Made by a program: the position numbers and the translations under genes. Shown piece after piece: positions 1-8,343 of a DNA stretch of 35,984 bases. Origin of the DNA: Spirochaetota bacterium (GTDB lineage Bacteria; Spirochaetota; Spirochaetia; SPDA01; JAJSAL01); contig JAJSAL010000003.1 in the NCBI GenBank assembly GCA_024274705.1, positions 1 to 35,984 of the forward strand, in the 5' to 3' direction. Below the pieces are notes generated by a model that worked only from the letters and a program-made list of their open reading frames with translations, ran no database searches and was not told where the DNA came from. Position 1 is the stretch's first letter. Every line of letters begins with the position of its first letter.

Positions 1-1215
1 GCCTTTGTCTTTTACCGGGTCACATTCCTTCGCCCCTTCCAGGCTATCATTGAAGGAGTCCACCGGATTTCCGAAGGGAATCTGAAATATCACTTCAACG
101 TAACCACCAAGGATGAGTTCAAAGAATTAGCTGATGCTTTTTATACGATGAGTGAAAATCTTCAGCGGAGGGAAAAAGAGATATCACAACTATCCCGGTA
201 TAATACCCTCATTCTGCAGAATGTACGGTCAGGTATCATCTCCATCGATCTTCAGAACATAGTTGTTACTATTAATCCGGCGGCCAGGGGAATACTCGGT
301 CTTTCCGATTCCGACCTGGCCGGGAAACGGCTGGATGAAATACCATTTCCCCGGGAGATCCAGCTTGTTATTGAGGAAAGTAAAAAACAAAAGGAACATC
401 TGACGAGACGGGAAATTACTACAGGAACCGGGGGAAAGGGAAAAGTACTCTCTGTCAGCACATCCCCTCTTCTCTCCGAAGATGACCGGCCCATGGGAAC
501 CATTATCATTTTTGCGGATATTACAACGGTTAAGAAGCTGGAAGAAGAGCTCCTGATTTCTTCACGCCTTGCGGCCCTGGGAGAAATGGCTGCCGGCGTC
601 GCCCATCAGATACGAAATCCCCTGGGAGTAATGAAAGTATCCGCGGAAATGCTCCGGGATGATTTTCACTCCCAGAAGCAGCCGGAGAATTATAACAAGA
701 TAACCACCATGATTGTAAACGAAATTGACACGCTGAACCACGTTGTAAGTAACTTTCTGGATTTCGCCCGGCCCCGGGAGTTGAAATTGAATTATCAATC
801 AATTCCTGAAATCCTGGAACTCAGTAAAGGATGTATCCCCCTATACCAATTCCCGGATATCTCAATCGAGACTTCCCTGGCACCTGAACTGCCTGAGAGG
901 ATGATGGATAAAAGCATGATGGTCCAGGTTATCTCGAACCTTCTGTTAAACGCTATAGAAGCTTCCAACCGGGGGGATGTGGTTTTTTTAAAATGTTTTC
1001 CATTTAAAGAGGGCATCACCATTGAAATTGAAGATTCCGGACCCGGGTTTGATGAAGAAATACGAAAGCAGATATTCAACCCCTTCTTTACCACCAAACC
1101 GAATGGTACGGGACTGGGTCTTTCTATTGTTCACCGCATCATCGAACAGCATCATGGAATAATAGAGGCGGAATCCATCCCTGGAAAGGGTTCACTTTTT
1201 AGAATAATCTTGTAG
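1..1215 (+). CDS. sensor histidine kinase (5' end outside window)
   Basis: The reading frame is open from base 1, so the N-terminal sensor and membrane part lie outside the window. The visible part begins at the end of a membrane segment and a HAMP linker (about visible residues 8-60), then a PAS domain (about 70-180). A HisKA domain follows with an H-box (VAHQIRNPLG, phospho-acceptor His near visible residue 202). The HATPase domain has an N-box (NLLLNAIEAS), a G1 box (DSGPGF), an F-box and a G2 box (GTGLGLSI). It should autophosphorylate and pass the phosphate to the response regulator that starts 7 bp downstream behind an AGGTGA ribosome site. The pair probably senses availability of the substrate of the transporter that follows. 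The signal itself is not visible. Confidence 0.95.
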   Translation, partial: AFVFYRVTFLRPFQAIIEGVHRISEGNLKYHFNVTTKDEFKELADAFYTMSENLQRREKEISQLSRYNTLILQNVRSGIISIDLQNIVVTINPAARGILGLSDSDLAGKRLDEIPFPREIQLVIEESKKQKEHLTRREITTGTGGKGKVLSVSTSPLLSEDDRPMGTIIIFADITTVKKLEEELLISSRLAALGEMAAGVAHQIRNPLGVMKVSAEMLRDDFHSQKQPENYNKITTMIVNEIDTLNHVVSNFLDFARPRELKLNYQSIPEILELSKGCIPLYQFPDISIETSLAPELPERMMDKSMMVQVISNLLLNAIEASNRGDVVFLKCFPFKEGITIEIEDSGPGFDEEIRKQIFNPFFTTKPNGTGLGLSIVHRIIEQHHGIIEAESIPGKGSLFRIIL

Positions 1216-1222
1216 GTGAATT

Positions 1223-2539
1223 ATGAAACATATTCTTGTAGTCGATGACGAAAAAAACATGTGCACAGCCCTCTCAATTCTTCTCGAGAATGATGGGTTC
1301 GCCGTGGAATCCGTATCTGACGGCAAGGACGCCATTGATCTCCTTTTAGAGGGGAAAATCTTCGACCTTATTATCTCAGACCTGAAAATGCCGGGGGTCG
1401 ATGGAATCGAATTACTCAACTATCTTCAGGAAAAAAAGTACAACATTCCCCTTATCCTCATAACCGCCTACGGTTCCATTGAGGGGGCTGTAGAGGCCAT
1501 GAAACTCGGGGCCACGGACTTTATCACAAAACCCTTTAATAAAGACATCATCCGTAACACGGTACATCGGCTCTTCAGGATTGAAGAACTCGAAGAGGAG
1601 AACCGGGAACTGAAAAAAGCCATTCGCGTAGGCAAGCTCGTGTACCGCAGCAACGGGATGGCGAAGATTATGGACACCGTAAAAAAGGTCGCCCCATATA
1701 AAAGCCCTGTATTACTGTTAGGAGAAAGCGGATCGGGAAAAGGGATCATTGCCGAGAATCTTCATGAAGACAAGGATAAGCCTTTTATAAAGGTCCACTG
1801 CCCGGCGATTCCCGAAACCCTTATTGAAAGTGAGCTTTTCGGATACCGCAAAGGGGCCTTTACCGGTGCGGATAAAGATTTCAGGGGAAAGATCCGGATG
1901 GCCGAAGGGGGGACTCTCTTCCTTGACGAAATAGGGGACCTTCCACAACAGGTACAACCGAAGCTCCTCCGGATGCTGGAGGAGAAAACCTTTGAGCCCC
2001 TGGGCAGTACCACCAGCTGTTTCGTAAACACGAGAATAATCTGCGCGACAAACAGGGATATTGAATCCCTCGCCGCTACCGGTGCTTTCCGGCAGGACCT
2101 CTTTTACCGGATCAACACAATCACCATCACAGTTCCCCCTCTGAGGGACAGAAAGGATGACATTCTACCCCTTTCCGAATACTTTTTGGAATTATTCGGA
2201 AAGGAGATGGGAAAAGGTGCCATTTTTCTTGACCCAGACGCTCAATCAGCCCTGCTGGAATACGCCTGGCCGGGAAATATCCGGGAGCTAAAAAACGTTA
2301 TTGAACGGGCCGTTGTACTCTGCCGGAACAAACGAATTTCTCCACCCGATCTCCCCCTCCGGCCCCCTCCATCTTCAGAGGAAGTCCCGAAAGGCACTCT
2401 CGCTGCGACGGAACAATCATTACTGGTGGAAGCTCTTTCTGCCTGTAATAATAATATTACACAGGCGGCAAAAAGACTGGGTATCTCCCGCAGTACCATG
2501 CGTTACCGGATGAGCAAGTACAACCTCAGGACCGGCTGA
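1223..2539 (+). CDS. NtrC-family sigma54-dependent response regulator
   Basis: This 438-residue protein has the standard three-domain layout. The receiver domain (1-120) has the acidic pair D8/D9, phospho-acceptor D53 and K103. The AAA+ domain has Walker A GESGSGKG (167-174), the sigma54-contacting GAFTGA loop (211-216) and Walker B LFLDE (D235, E236). The C-terminal Fis-type helix-turn-helix (about 410-436) reads NNITQAAKRLGISRSTMRY. Once phosphorylated by the upstream kinase it should hydrolyse ATP to open sigma54-RNA polymerase complexes. The intact GAFTGA loop means it is a true sigma54 activator. A matching -24/-12 promoter lies 103 bp after its stop, upstream of the sugar-transport genes, which makes that operon the obvious target. 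Confidence 0.96.
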   Translation: MKHILVVDDEKNMCTALSILLENDGFAVESVSDGKDAIDLLLEGKIFDLIISDLKMPGVDGIELLNYLQEKKYNIPLILITAYGSIEGAVEAMKLGATDFITKPFNKDIIRNTVHRLFRIEELEEENRELKKAIRVGKLVYRSNGMAKIMDTVKKVAPYKSPVLLLGESGSGKGIIAENLHEDKDKPFIKVHCPAIPETLIESELFGYRKGAFTGADKDFRGKIRMAEGGTLFLDEIGDLPQQVQPKLLRMLEEKTFEPLGSTTSCFVNTRIICATNRDIESLAATGAFRQDLFYRINTITITVPPLRDRKDDILPLSEYFLELFGKEMGKGAIFLDPDAQSALLEYAWPGNIRELKNVIERAVVLCRNKRISPPDLPLRPPPSSEEVPKGTLAATEQSLLVEALSACNNNITQAAKRLGISRSTMRYRMSKYNLRTG

Positions 2540-2569
2540 TATAAACCGCCTGGTGGTTGTAATCAGCCG
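2533..2569. promoter_or_regulatory. inverted repeat: hairpin or activator (UAS) site
   Basis: CGGCTGAT (2533-2540) and ATCAGCCG (2562-2569) are perfect inverted arms, with an inner AACC/GGTT pair. The left arm includes the regulator's stop codon. No T-run follows, so it is a poor intrinsic terminator. Its centre lies roughly 115 bp upstream of the predicted sigma54 start site, where enhancer sites of NtrC-type activators usually sit. The activator-site role is inferred. Confidence 0.4.
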
Positions 2570-2641
2570 CTTCCCATCAATTACCTTTCACCGTAACAAT
2601 CTATCTCCTTATACCACAACAGTTTATATATTTTCCCGACC

Positions 2642-2656
2642 TGGCACGCTTCCTGC
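2642..2656 (+). promoter_or_regulatory. sigma54 (-24/-12) promoter of the transport operon
   Basis: TGGCACGCTTCCTGC matches the sigma54 consensus TGGCACG-N4-TTGC except for one T to C change. It keeps GG and GC with the required 10-bp spacing between them. It lies 38 bp upstream of the binding-protein start, with an AAGGAGG ribosome site at 2683-2689. The preceding gene encodes a GAFTGA-bearing activator, which strengthens the call. Confidence 0.8.
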
Positions 2657-2694
2657 TATTAGTTAAGAAACAAATTATCCTTAAGGAGGAATGT

Positions 2695-3978
2695 ATGAAA
2701 AAAGCTCTGTACCCGGCACTGATTATTCTAATGGCCTTTGGGTTCTTCTCTTGCGCTCAAAAGGAAAAGGCGGGAGAGACAGCCGCCGCACCGGCTGAAC
2801 AACAGGAATTGAACGTACTATACATGGCACAGGCAGCCTATCAACCGGAGGACGTTGAAGGCTGGGCTAAAATCTTTACTGACATAACCGGTATCAAGGT
2901 AAATATTGATTTTGTTAAGTACGATGAACAGCACGAAAAGGTTGTAGCTTCTGCTATTGCCTCAACCGCTACTTACGATGTTTTTTCTCTTGACCTTATC
3001 TGGACGGCGGAATTCGCAAGTAAGGGTTTCTGTGTTCCCCTGGATGACAAGATCGCAGGCTTTAAGGATGACATCCCCAAACCCATCATGGATGCCTTTG
3101 TCTATGACGGGCAGACCTGGGCAATGCCCTTCCTGGCTAATTTCCAGCTCTTCTTTTACAATGAAGACATGATTCGCCGTGCGGGGTTCTCCTGACGCCC
3201 AAAGACTCTCGAAGAAATGGTAACCATGATGAAGGCGATGAAGAGCAAAGGTATTGTCGAGTACCCCTGGACCGACTCATGGAACCAGAAAGAAGGTCTT
3301 ACCTGTGAATATACCTGGTTGACCGGCGCTTTCGGCGGAGAAACATTCGATGCAAATGGAAAGCCGATTTTCAACGAAGGTCCCGGGCTCGACGCTCTTG
3401 AGTTTATGGTAATGCTTCTTGAAGAGGGACTCGCATCTCCTAAGAGCCTCACCAACGACGAACCTGCTGCAAGAGATGACTTCATCGCCGGACAGGCCGC
3501 CTTTACCTCTAACTGGACCTTCCAGTATGCTTCTCTGGATGATCCTGAAACCTCCAAGATCGTCGGCCAGGCCAAGATGGGTCTCCTCCCTGTGGCTGAG
3601 AAAGCTCTCGGCATGTATCCCAATGACACCGCATCCGTTTCCGGTTTCCAGGGCGCAGCAATCCTCGCCAACTCTACTAATAAAGAGGCGGCATGGAAGT
3701 GGCTCCGGTTCTGCACCTCTCCCATTCTCCAGAGAGCATATCTTACTGAAATGCCCGTATGGACTTCCGTCGCAGAAAGCAACTACGCCGCAACCATGGA
3801 TCCCGCAATGGACATAAAAGCGAAACAGATCGCAAACGTTCATCACAGGCCCCGGGTACCTGCATACACCGAGACATCGTCTATTCTTCAGAAATATATC
3901 CACCTTGCTCTTCAAGGCAAAATGGCGCCCAAGGCAGCTCTGGATAAAGCAAAAACAGAAATTGAGGCCCTGGATTAG
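2695..3978 (+). pseudogene. ABC sugar-binding lipoprotein (family 1) with in-frame TGA at codon 167
   Basis: The frame starting at ATG 2695 (AAGGAGG 5 nt upstream) encodes a MalE/UgpB-type extracellular solute-binding protein. It has a lipoprotein signal peptide ending in FFSC (Cys20), the relaxed lipobox seen in spirochaetes. TGA at 3193-3195 stops the frame after residue 166. The same frame then continues without further stops to 3978, giving 427 sense positions if read through, the normal family length. Downstream motifs (PKTLEE just after the stop, ASVSGFQGAAILANS, the C-terminal helix) are clearly the second half of the same protein. Either the gene is inactivated by one nonsense change, or the base is a sequencing error, or the stop is read through. 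It is followed by two permease genes, so it should supply their binding protein. Which sugar is bound cannot be told. Confidence 0.85.
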
Positions 3979-3995
3979 GGTTTCCATCTTTATTG

Positions 3996-4024
3996 TGTAC
4001 CGGAGGAATTATACCTCCGGTACA
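3996..4024 (+). terminator. strong intercistronic hairpin after the binding-protein gene
   Basis: An 11-bp perfect stem, TGTACCGGAGG (3996-4006) with CCTCCGGTACA (4014-4024) around a 7-nt loop, is followed by the T-rich TTGTTTATT. It lies between the binding-protein stop and the first permease. In transport operons such a hairpin typically causes partial termination or protects the upstream message, keeping binding protein more abundant than permeases. That role is inferred. Confidence 0.7.
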
Positions 4025-4045
4025 TTGTTTATTATGAGGTAGTTC

Positions 4046-5011
4046 GTGTTACGCATCGCAGGTAAAGAACTCTTTCAGAAGGAGATGACCCCCCGGCAAC
4101 TGCTGACAGTTCTTATTTTGCCGGCTATAGTGATTATCCTTGTAGTTATTGTGGTTCCGATTATCTTCGCCTTTATCCTCTCGGTACACCGGGCAGAACC
4201 GAAGCTTGGGGGCATCACTTTGGAGTGGCGGGGTTTAAGTAATTATATTTATTATTTTTTCCAGAGTGATCAATTCTGGGGTTCCGTCCGGGTTACCATC
4301 TATTTCACCGTGGTCTCCCTTATTATTGAGCTTCTTCTAGGGACCGTGATGGCCCTCGTTTTGAATGAACGCTTCCCGGCACGGGGTATCGTCAGGGCAA
4401 TCGTGCTTATTCCCTGGGCGGTCCCGACGGTGGTAAACGCCCGTCTCTGGGAATGGATTTTCGCAGGAAACAGTTTCGGTGCGTTAAACGGCTTTCTTCA
4501 AGCCCTTAGGTTCCTTCCCCAGGGTAAGAATATCGTATGGCTTGGTTTTGACGTTCCCTTCGCCGGAGTTCCATTAATTGAGAATTTTTTCTCCTGGATG
4601 GGAGTAAGCAGGGCTTTGAACATGATCATCCTTGCAGACACATGGAAGGTAACCCCGCTGGTTATTTTCCTCCTTTTAGCAGGGCTTCAGCAAATTCCCG
4701 GCAATCTGTACGAAGTTGCTTCAATAGACGGGGCATCGGCATGGAAGAAATTCTGGAATGTCACCTACCCCTTTCTGGCTCCTATATACCTTGTAATCCT
4801 TGTCTTACGAACCATGGAGCTTTTCCGGGTCTTCGATATCATTTACATCCTGATGCAGTATTCGATCAGGGTTGTTGGAGTGTATACCTATGAAGTTGGT
4901 ATGAAGTTCCTCCGTTTCGGAAAAGGATCGGCCCTGGCTTTCCTCGTCGCATTGATTATTCTGGTTTTTACCCTGCTGTATGTAAAGATCTTTTATAAGG
5001 AGGAGATTTAA
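4046..5011 (+). CDS. sugar ABC transporter permease, MalF/UgpA type
   Basis: This 321-residue inner-membrane protein has about six hydrophobic segments and the cytoplasmic EAA loop (EVASIDGASAWKKFWNVTYP, about residues 223-242) that docks to the ATPase. The start is taken as GTG at 4046, with GAGGT 6 nt upstream. It forms one half of the channel with the next gene, 2 bp downstream. No ATP-binding subunit is encoded in this operon, so a shared MalK/MsmK-type ATPase elsewhere in the genome is implied. Expression should follow the sigma54 promoter at 2642, after passing the hairpin at 3996-4024. The substrate is a sugar or sugar derivative by family, not identified further. Confidence 0.93.
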   Translation: MLRIAGKELFQKEMTPRQLLTVLILPAIVIILVVIVVPIIFAFILSVHRAEPKLGGITLEWRGLSNYIYYFFQSDQFWGSVRVTIYFTVVSLIIELLLGTVMALVLNERFPARGIVRAIVLIPWAVPTVVNARLWEWIFAGNSFGALNGFLQALRFLPQGKNIVWLGFDVPFAGVPLIENFFSWMGVSRALNMIILADTWKVTPLVIFLLLAGLQQIPGNLYEVASIDGASAWKKFWNVTYPFLAPIYLVILVLRTMELFRVFDIIYILMQYSIRVVGVYTYEVGMKFLRFGKGSALAFLVALIILVFTLLYVKIFYKEEI

Positions 5012-5013
5012 CC

Positions 5014-5910
5014 ATGGGCAATCCCCTAACCCATCGACGGATACGAAAAACTGTTGTTGCGGTCCTTGTTGTTCTTATCCTTCTCTGGACCCTTCTCCCC
5101 CTTACCTGGATGGCCCTCTCCAGTGTATTTCCTTACCAGGAACTTATAAGCGAGAGAGCGGGCCATTGGCTCCCTTCAAAACCGACATTCAAACATTACA
5201 CGTCCTTCTTTGATCCAACGCAGGAAATCAGTTCCAGGTTCCTCGCGTCGTTACGGAACAGTATGATAATCGCATCCACAACAACGGTGGTCTGCCTGTT
5301 CTTCGGCTCCATCGCTGCTTACGCGATTGCCCGTATCCAGTTTAAATTCAGAAAAACAATGGTCATGTCCCTGATGTTTATCAGGATGCTTCCCACCATC
5401 ACCCTGATCATCCCCTTTTTCATCATTGTCAATATCTTAGATACGCAACTCCTGCGGCTCTTCGGAATGGGTGTCCACCTCTATGACTCCCGGTCTCTTC
5501 TCACGATTCTCTACACTTCCTTCACCCTTGGTTTTGTAATCTGGGTGATGCGGGGTTTCTTTATCACTCTGCCGGTGGAACTTGAAGACGCTGCGAGAAT
5601 TGATGGTTTATCCCGCTTTCAAACAGTATTTCGGATCGTCTTACCCCTTGCCTCCAACGGCCTTATTGCCACCGGGGTCCTGGCGTTTCTCCTCGCCTGG
5701 GATGAGTTCATTCTTGCCATGATATTTACCCGGACAGAAGCAGCGAAGACACTCCCCCTCTTTATCGCGGAGCTGGGCAGTCAGTACATTCACGATTTTA
5801 CCCAGATTTCCGCAGCAGGTGTTATTGCCTGTATCCCCCCATTCCTGCTGGTGCTTATCTTCCAGAAGTTCATCGTCAGCGGACTGACCATGGGCGGTGT
5901 AAAAGGGTGA
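5014..5910 (+). CDS. sugar ABC transporter permease, MalG/UgpE type
   Basis: This 298-residue polytopic membrane protein begins at ATG 5014 behind a strong GGAGGAG site placed in the last codons of the preceding permease, so the two are translationally close. The MalG-type EAA loop (ELEDAARIDGLSRFQTVFRI, about residues 190-209) is intact. It pairs with the MalF-type subunit to form the translocation pore. It is the last gene of the sigma54-controlled operon. The next gene (AOR1) is on the opposite strand and converges on it. No convincing intrinsic terminator was seen in the roughly 130 bp between them. Confidence 0.93.
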   Translation: MGNPLTHRRIRKTVVAVLVVLILLWTLLPLTWMALSSVFPYQELISERAGHWLPSKPTFKHYTSFFDPTQEISSRFLASLRNSMIIASTTTVVCLFFGSIAAYAIARIQFKFRKTMVMSLMFIRMLPTITLIIPFFIIVNILDTQLLRLFGMGVHLYDSRSLLTILYTSFTLGFVIWVMRGFFITLPVELEDAARIDGLSRFQTVFRIVLPLASNGLIATGVLAFLLAWDEFILAMIFTRTEAAKTLPLFIAELGSQYIHDFTQISAAGVIACIPPFLLVLIFQKFIVSGLTMGGVKG

Positions 5911-6193
5911 CGGTAGACTTCTTTTGTACAAGGCCATGGCAACATTCGGAGACCGGCAGGAATCCAGAATGTAGAATAAAGGGATTACACACCAGGCCCG
6001 GTACACCTTTTTATATAAACCCATCGGTCCCATCCCCCCTTATTTAATATACCTTATCTATAACCCATCCTATGTCGAGCTCGTGGAGCTTGGCCTTTCG
6101 CGGTATCCCTTCCTCGTCCCAGTTCATCATTTCATACATCAGATCGATGGCATCGTTGAACTCTCCTTCGTCAATGACAGCGTCCTCGGAATA

Positions 6194-7942
6194 CTATTTG
6201 ACAAGGGGTTCGAACAGCCTCTTGGGCAGAATATCATCTTTTCTCCGGAACCCTTCCCGTATATTGAACACCTTGGCAAGAACAGTTCTCCGTTCTCCCA
6301 GCTTCATGATCTCCCACAGGCTGGTCTCCCAACCTAAAACCGCATCCATAATATCAATGAGACGTTTCATGGTAATAGAACGAACCGGAGCGAAGGTGAG
6401 TACGCACAAAGTTAAAGAATCCATGAAACTGAAATGGTTCTGCAGGTAGACAAAGTTGCGCACCTTTTCAGGTCCGAGATACCTGGAGTTCAGCCTTCTT
6501 AAAAGGCCGAGCGGTTTTGCCTGCTCCACATAAATCTCCGGTGCGAATTCGTCGAAGTCGTTGTCATGCTCTACAACAACATGGTCCCCCCCCACGGCTG
6601 AGCAGGCATACCCTAACCCTACTCCTGTTTTCACCCTCGGGTCGTGAAGAGCCAGCTCCATGCCCTTGGTATGAATCGCGAAGGATTCACTCTCCTTTCC
6701 CAGCTTCTCAGAGACCGCCTTTGAACCTTCGGCAAGCAGGTTCCCTATGTTCCCCCTCCGGAAAGCTATCCGTTCGATCAGTTCGAGAATGACCTCGGGG
6801 TCGCCGAACTGCAGGGACAGGCCATCGGTCATCCCTTCGGTAAGGATTCCCCGTTCATAACATTCGAGAGCGAATGATATGGTTCCGCCTGTTGATATAG
6901 TGTCCAGGGAATACCTGTTGCACAGCTCGTGTGCCTTTGCCACGAATTCCAGGTCTGTAATTCCGCAGTTCGAGCCGAAGGCCGCTATCGTTTCATACTC
7001 CGGTCCCCCGTAAAAGGGATCTACATCGTAGGTGCCGGTTACTTTTACTACCCTCTTACACGATACCGTACAGGCATAACACCGTTCAGTCTTCTGTAGA
7101 ATTGTTTCCGCCATGCGTGTGCCGGACAGATTCTCTCCATCCTCTATCGTTCCGTATTTGAAATTTCTAGTAGGAAACTCTTCCATCAAGACCTGCTGGG
7201 ACACGTAATCTGCCGTGCCGTAGTCATGGCCGCTCCTGTTGGCGGGGTTTTCCATGAAATGAGCGCTGAACCACTTAGCGTGTTCCAGCACCTTCTCTTT
7301 ATCATAAAAATCCAGTTTCTTTGTTCCCCGGCAGGCGACGGCCTTCAGGTTCTTCGAACCCATCACAGCACCTGCACCGCCCCGGCCGTTCACATGCTTG
7401 CATTCGTTCAGGATACAGGCGTACTTCACCAGGTTTTCTCCACCCGGTCCGATAAGGAGCAACCGTGCTTTCGGCTCCCCCAGTTCTTCACGAATGGTTT
7501 CCTGAGTTTCGCCGGTTATCTTCCCCCATACATGCCGGGCATCACGTATTGAAATCTCCCCATCATTGATATACAGATACACAGGCTGTTCAGATTTTCC
7601 TCTTATCACAACCGCGTCAAATCCTGAGAACTTAAGTTCCGGCCCCCAGAACCCGCCTGCCTGGGAGTCTAAAAATGCGTTTGTGAGGGGTGATTTGGTT
7701 ACCACCGCGTGGCGGGAAAAACCTGCAATCGGTGTTCCTGTGACAATACTTGCCGTAAGTACAAGAACATTGTCAGGAGAAAGGGGATCTACTCCCCCTT
7801 CCATTTCTCTTAAGAGATAATACGCCCCTAAACACCCTCCGCCCATATAGGTCCGGTAGAACACTTCGTCCGGATGTTCTACTGTTATTTCTCCGGTTGT
7901 CAGATTGATGTGGGCAATGTTTCCATTGTATCCGTATGCCAT
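6194..7942 (-). CDS. aor: aldehyde:ferredoxin oxidoreductase AOR1 (W/Mo-pterin), C-terminus cut by in-frame TAG
   Basis: AOR enzymes oxidise aldehydes to carboxylic acids with a bis-pterin tungsten or molybdenum centre and one [4Fe-4S] cluster, reducing ferredoxin. The N-terminal pterin-binding domain (1-210) is typical, including GGFWGPELK and the GRGGAGAVMGSKNLKA segment near 187-201. Cluster ligands are C288-x2-C291-x3-C295, plus C513 in the last domain. The annotated end is TAG at 6194-6196 (codon 583). The same frame continues to TAA at 6044-6046 and encodes about 49 more residues ending in the family's usual tail (YEMMNWD, GIP, LDIGW), which AOR3 also has. The native gene was therefore probably 6044-7942 (632 residues). 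It follows a MoaD-like gene by 37 bp and lies at the end of the RhaS-type transport cluster. Physiological aldehyde unknown. Confidence 0.93.
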   Translation of the reverse strand: MAYGYNGNIAHINLTTGEITVEHPDEVFYRTYMGGGCLGAYYLLREMEGGVDPLSPDNVLVLTASIVTGTPIAGFSRHAVVTKSPLTNAFLDSQAGGFWGPELKFSGFDAVVIRGKSEQPVYLYINDGEISIRDARHVWGKITGETQETIREELGEPKARLLLIGPGGENLVKYACILNECKHVNGRGGAGAVMGSKNLKAVACRGTKKLDFYDKEKVLEHAKWFSAHFMENPANRSGHDYGTADYVSQQVLMEEFPTRNFKYGTIEDGENLSGTRMAETILQKTERCYACTVSCKRVVKVTGTYDVDPFYGGPEYETIAAFGSNCGITDLEFVAKAHELCNRYSLDTISTGGTISFALECYERGILTEGMTDGLSLQFGDPEVILELIERIAFRRGNIGNLLAEGSKAVSEKLGKESESFAIHTKGMELALHDPRVKTGVGLGYACSAVGGDHVVVEHDNDFDEFAPEIYVEQAKPLGLLRRLNSRYLGPEKVRNFVYLQNHFSFMDSLTLCVLTFAPVRSITMKRLIDIMDAVLGWETSLWEIMKLGERRTVLAKVFNIREGFRRKDDILPKRLFEPLVK

Positions 7943-7979
7943 GGTTAATCCGCCTCGCTTACAGTTTGTTTTCCTGTTC

Positions 7980-8246
7980 TCAGCCTCCTGCTATGGGGGG
8001 CAGAAATGTGATTTCATCCTCTTCTTCCAGTACTTCCCCAGGGAGACACTTTCTGTGATTTTTTATACAGATGACTTGCAGGGTATCGTTTCTATTAAAC
8101 AGGTACCGGCTCACTTGTTCACCGTATATTCGGCCCAACTCCTTTGCCGCGTCTGATATAGTAGAGTTATGTGCCATATCCAGGAGTACATCCGGCTCAC
8201 ATATAAGCGTCTTCAAACCGGACCTGATCAATACACGAATATTCAT
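7980..8246 (-). CDS. MoaD/ThiS-family beta-grasp sulfur carrier, AOR-linked
   Basis: About 88 residues with the beta-grasp pattern and a C-terminal Gly-Gly (PPIAGG) that would be adenylated and thiocarboxylated, as in the MoaD subunit of molybdopterin synthase. MoaD-like genes beside AOR genes are a recurrent arrangement, thought to serve the tungsten/molybdenum pterin cofactor. The start is uncertain. ATG 8246 gives the expected short N-terminus (MNIRVLIR) but has no good ribosome site. In-frame ATG 8279 and TTG 8288 would add 11 or 14 residues and fall within an inverted repeat. It lies 37 bp before AOR1 on the same strand. A second AOR-linked copy occurs at 32120. Confidence 0.85.
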   Translation of the reverse strand: MNIRVLIRSGLKTLICEPDVLLDMAHNSTISDAAKELGRIYGEQVSRYLFNRNDTLQVICIKNHRKCLPGEVLEEEDEITFLPPIAGG

Positions 8247-8277
8247 CGAAAACCAGCCAACACCCAACAAAGAAAGC

Positions 8278-8314
8278 ATAGCAGGCAAAAGTTGTCTACG
8301 CCCCCGCCTGCTAT
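8278..8314. repeat. 9-bp inverted repeat in the MoaD-AOR1 leader
   Basis: ATAGCAGGC (8278-8286) and GCCTGCTAT (8306-8314) are perfect inverted arms separated by 19 nt. They lie just upstream of the preferred MoaD-like start, so the transcript could form a leader hairpin that hides or exposes the start region. No known riboswitch class is recognised. Confidence 0.45.
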
Positions 8315-8323
8315 ATTAAAAAT

Positions 8324-8339
8324 TTAAACGCACGTTTAA
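8324..8339 (-). terminator. weak terminator or palindromic operator after the binding-protein gene
   Basis: TTAAACG-CA-CGTTTAA is a 16-bp near-perfect palindrome 4 bp after the binding-protein stop. On the minus strand it is followed by ATTTTTAAT, so it could act as a weak AU-rich intrinsic terminator between the transporter genes and MoaD-AOR1. Its CG-centred shape also resembles operators of LacI-type regulators. The two readings cannot be separated here. Confidence 0.4.
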
Positions 8340-8343
8340 GGTC

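Noticed and set aside
3193-3195. TGA as a selenocysteine codon
   Set aside because: Family 1 sugar-binding proteins are not known selenoproteins, no bacterial SECIS-like hairpin was seen just after the TGA, and the neighbouring genes carry TAG and TAA interruptions that selenocysteine cannot explain.
3156-3987. 208- and 236-residue minus-strand frames across the binding-protein gene
   Set aside because: They are antisense to its second half, lack ribosome sites and resemble no family.
6194-6196. TAG as pyrrolysine
   Set aside because: The position lies in a variable linker before the AOR tail, no pyl genes are in the window, and a UAG explanation would leave the TAA and TGA cases unexplained.
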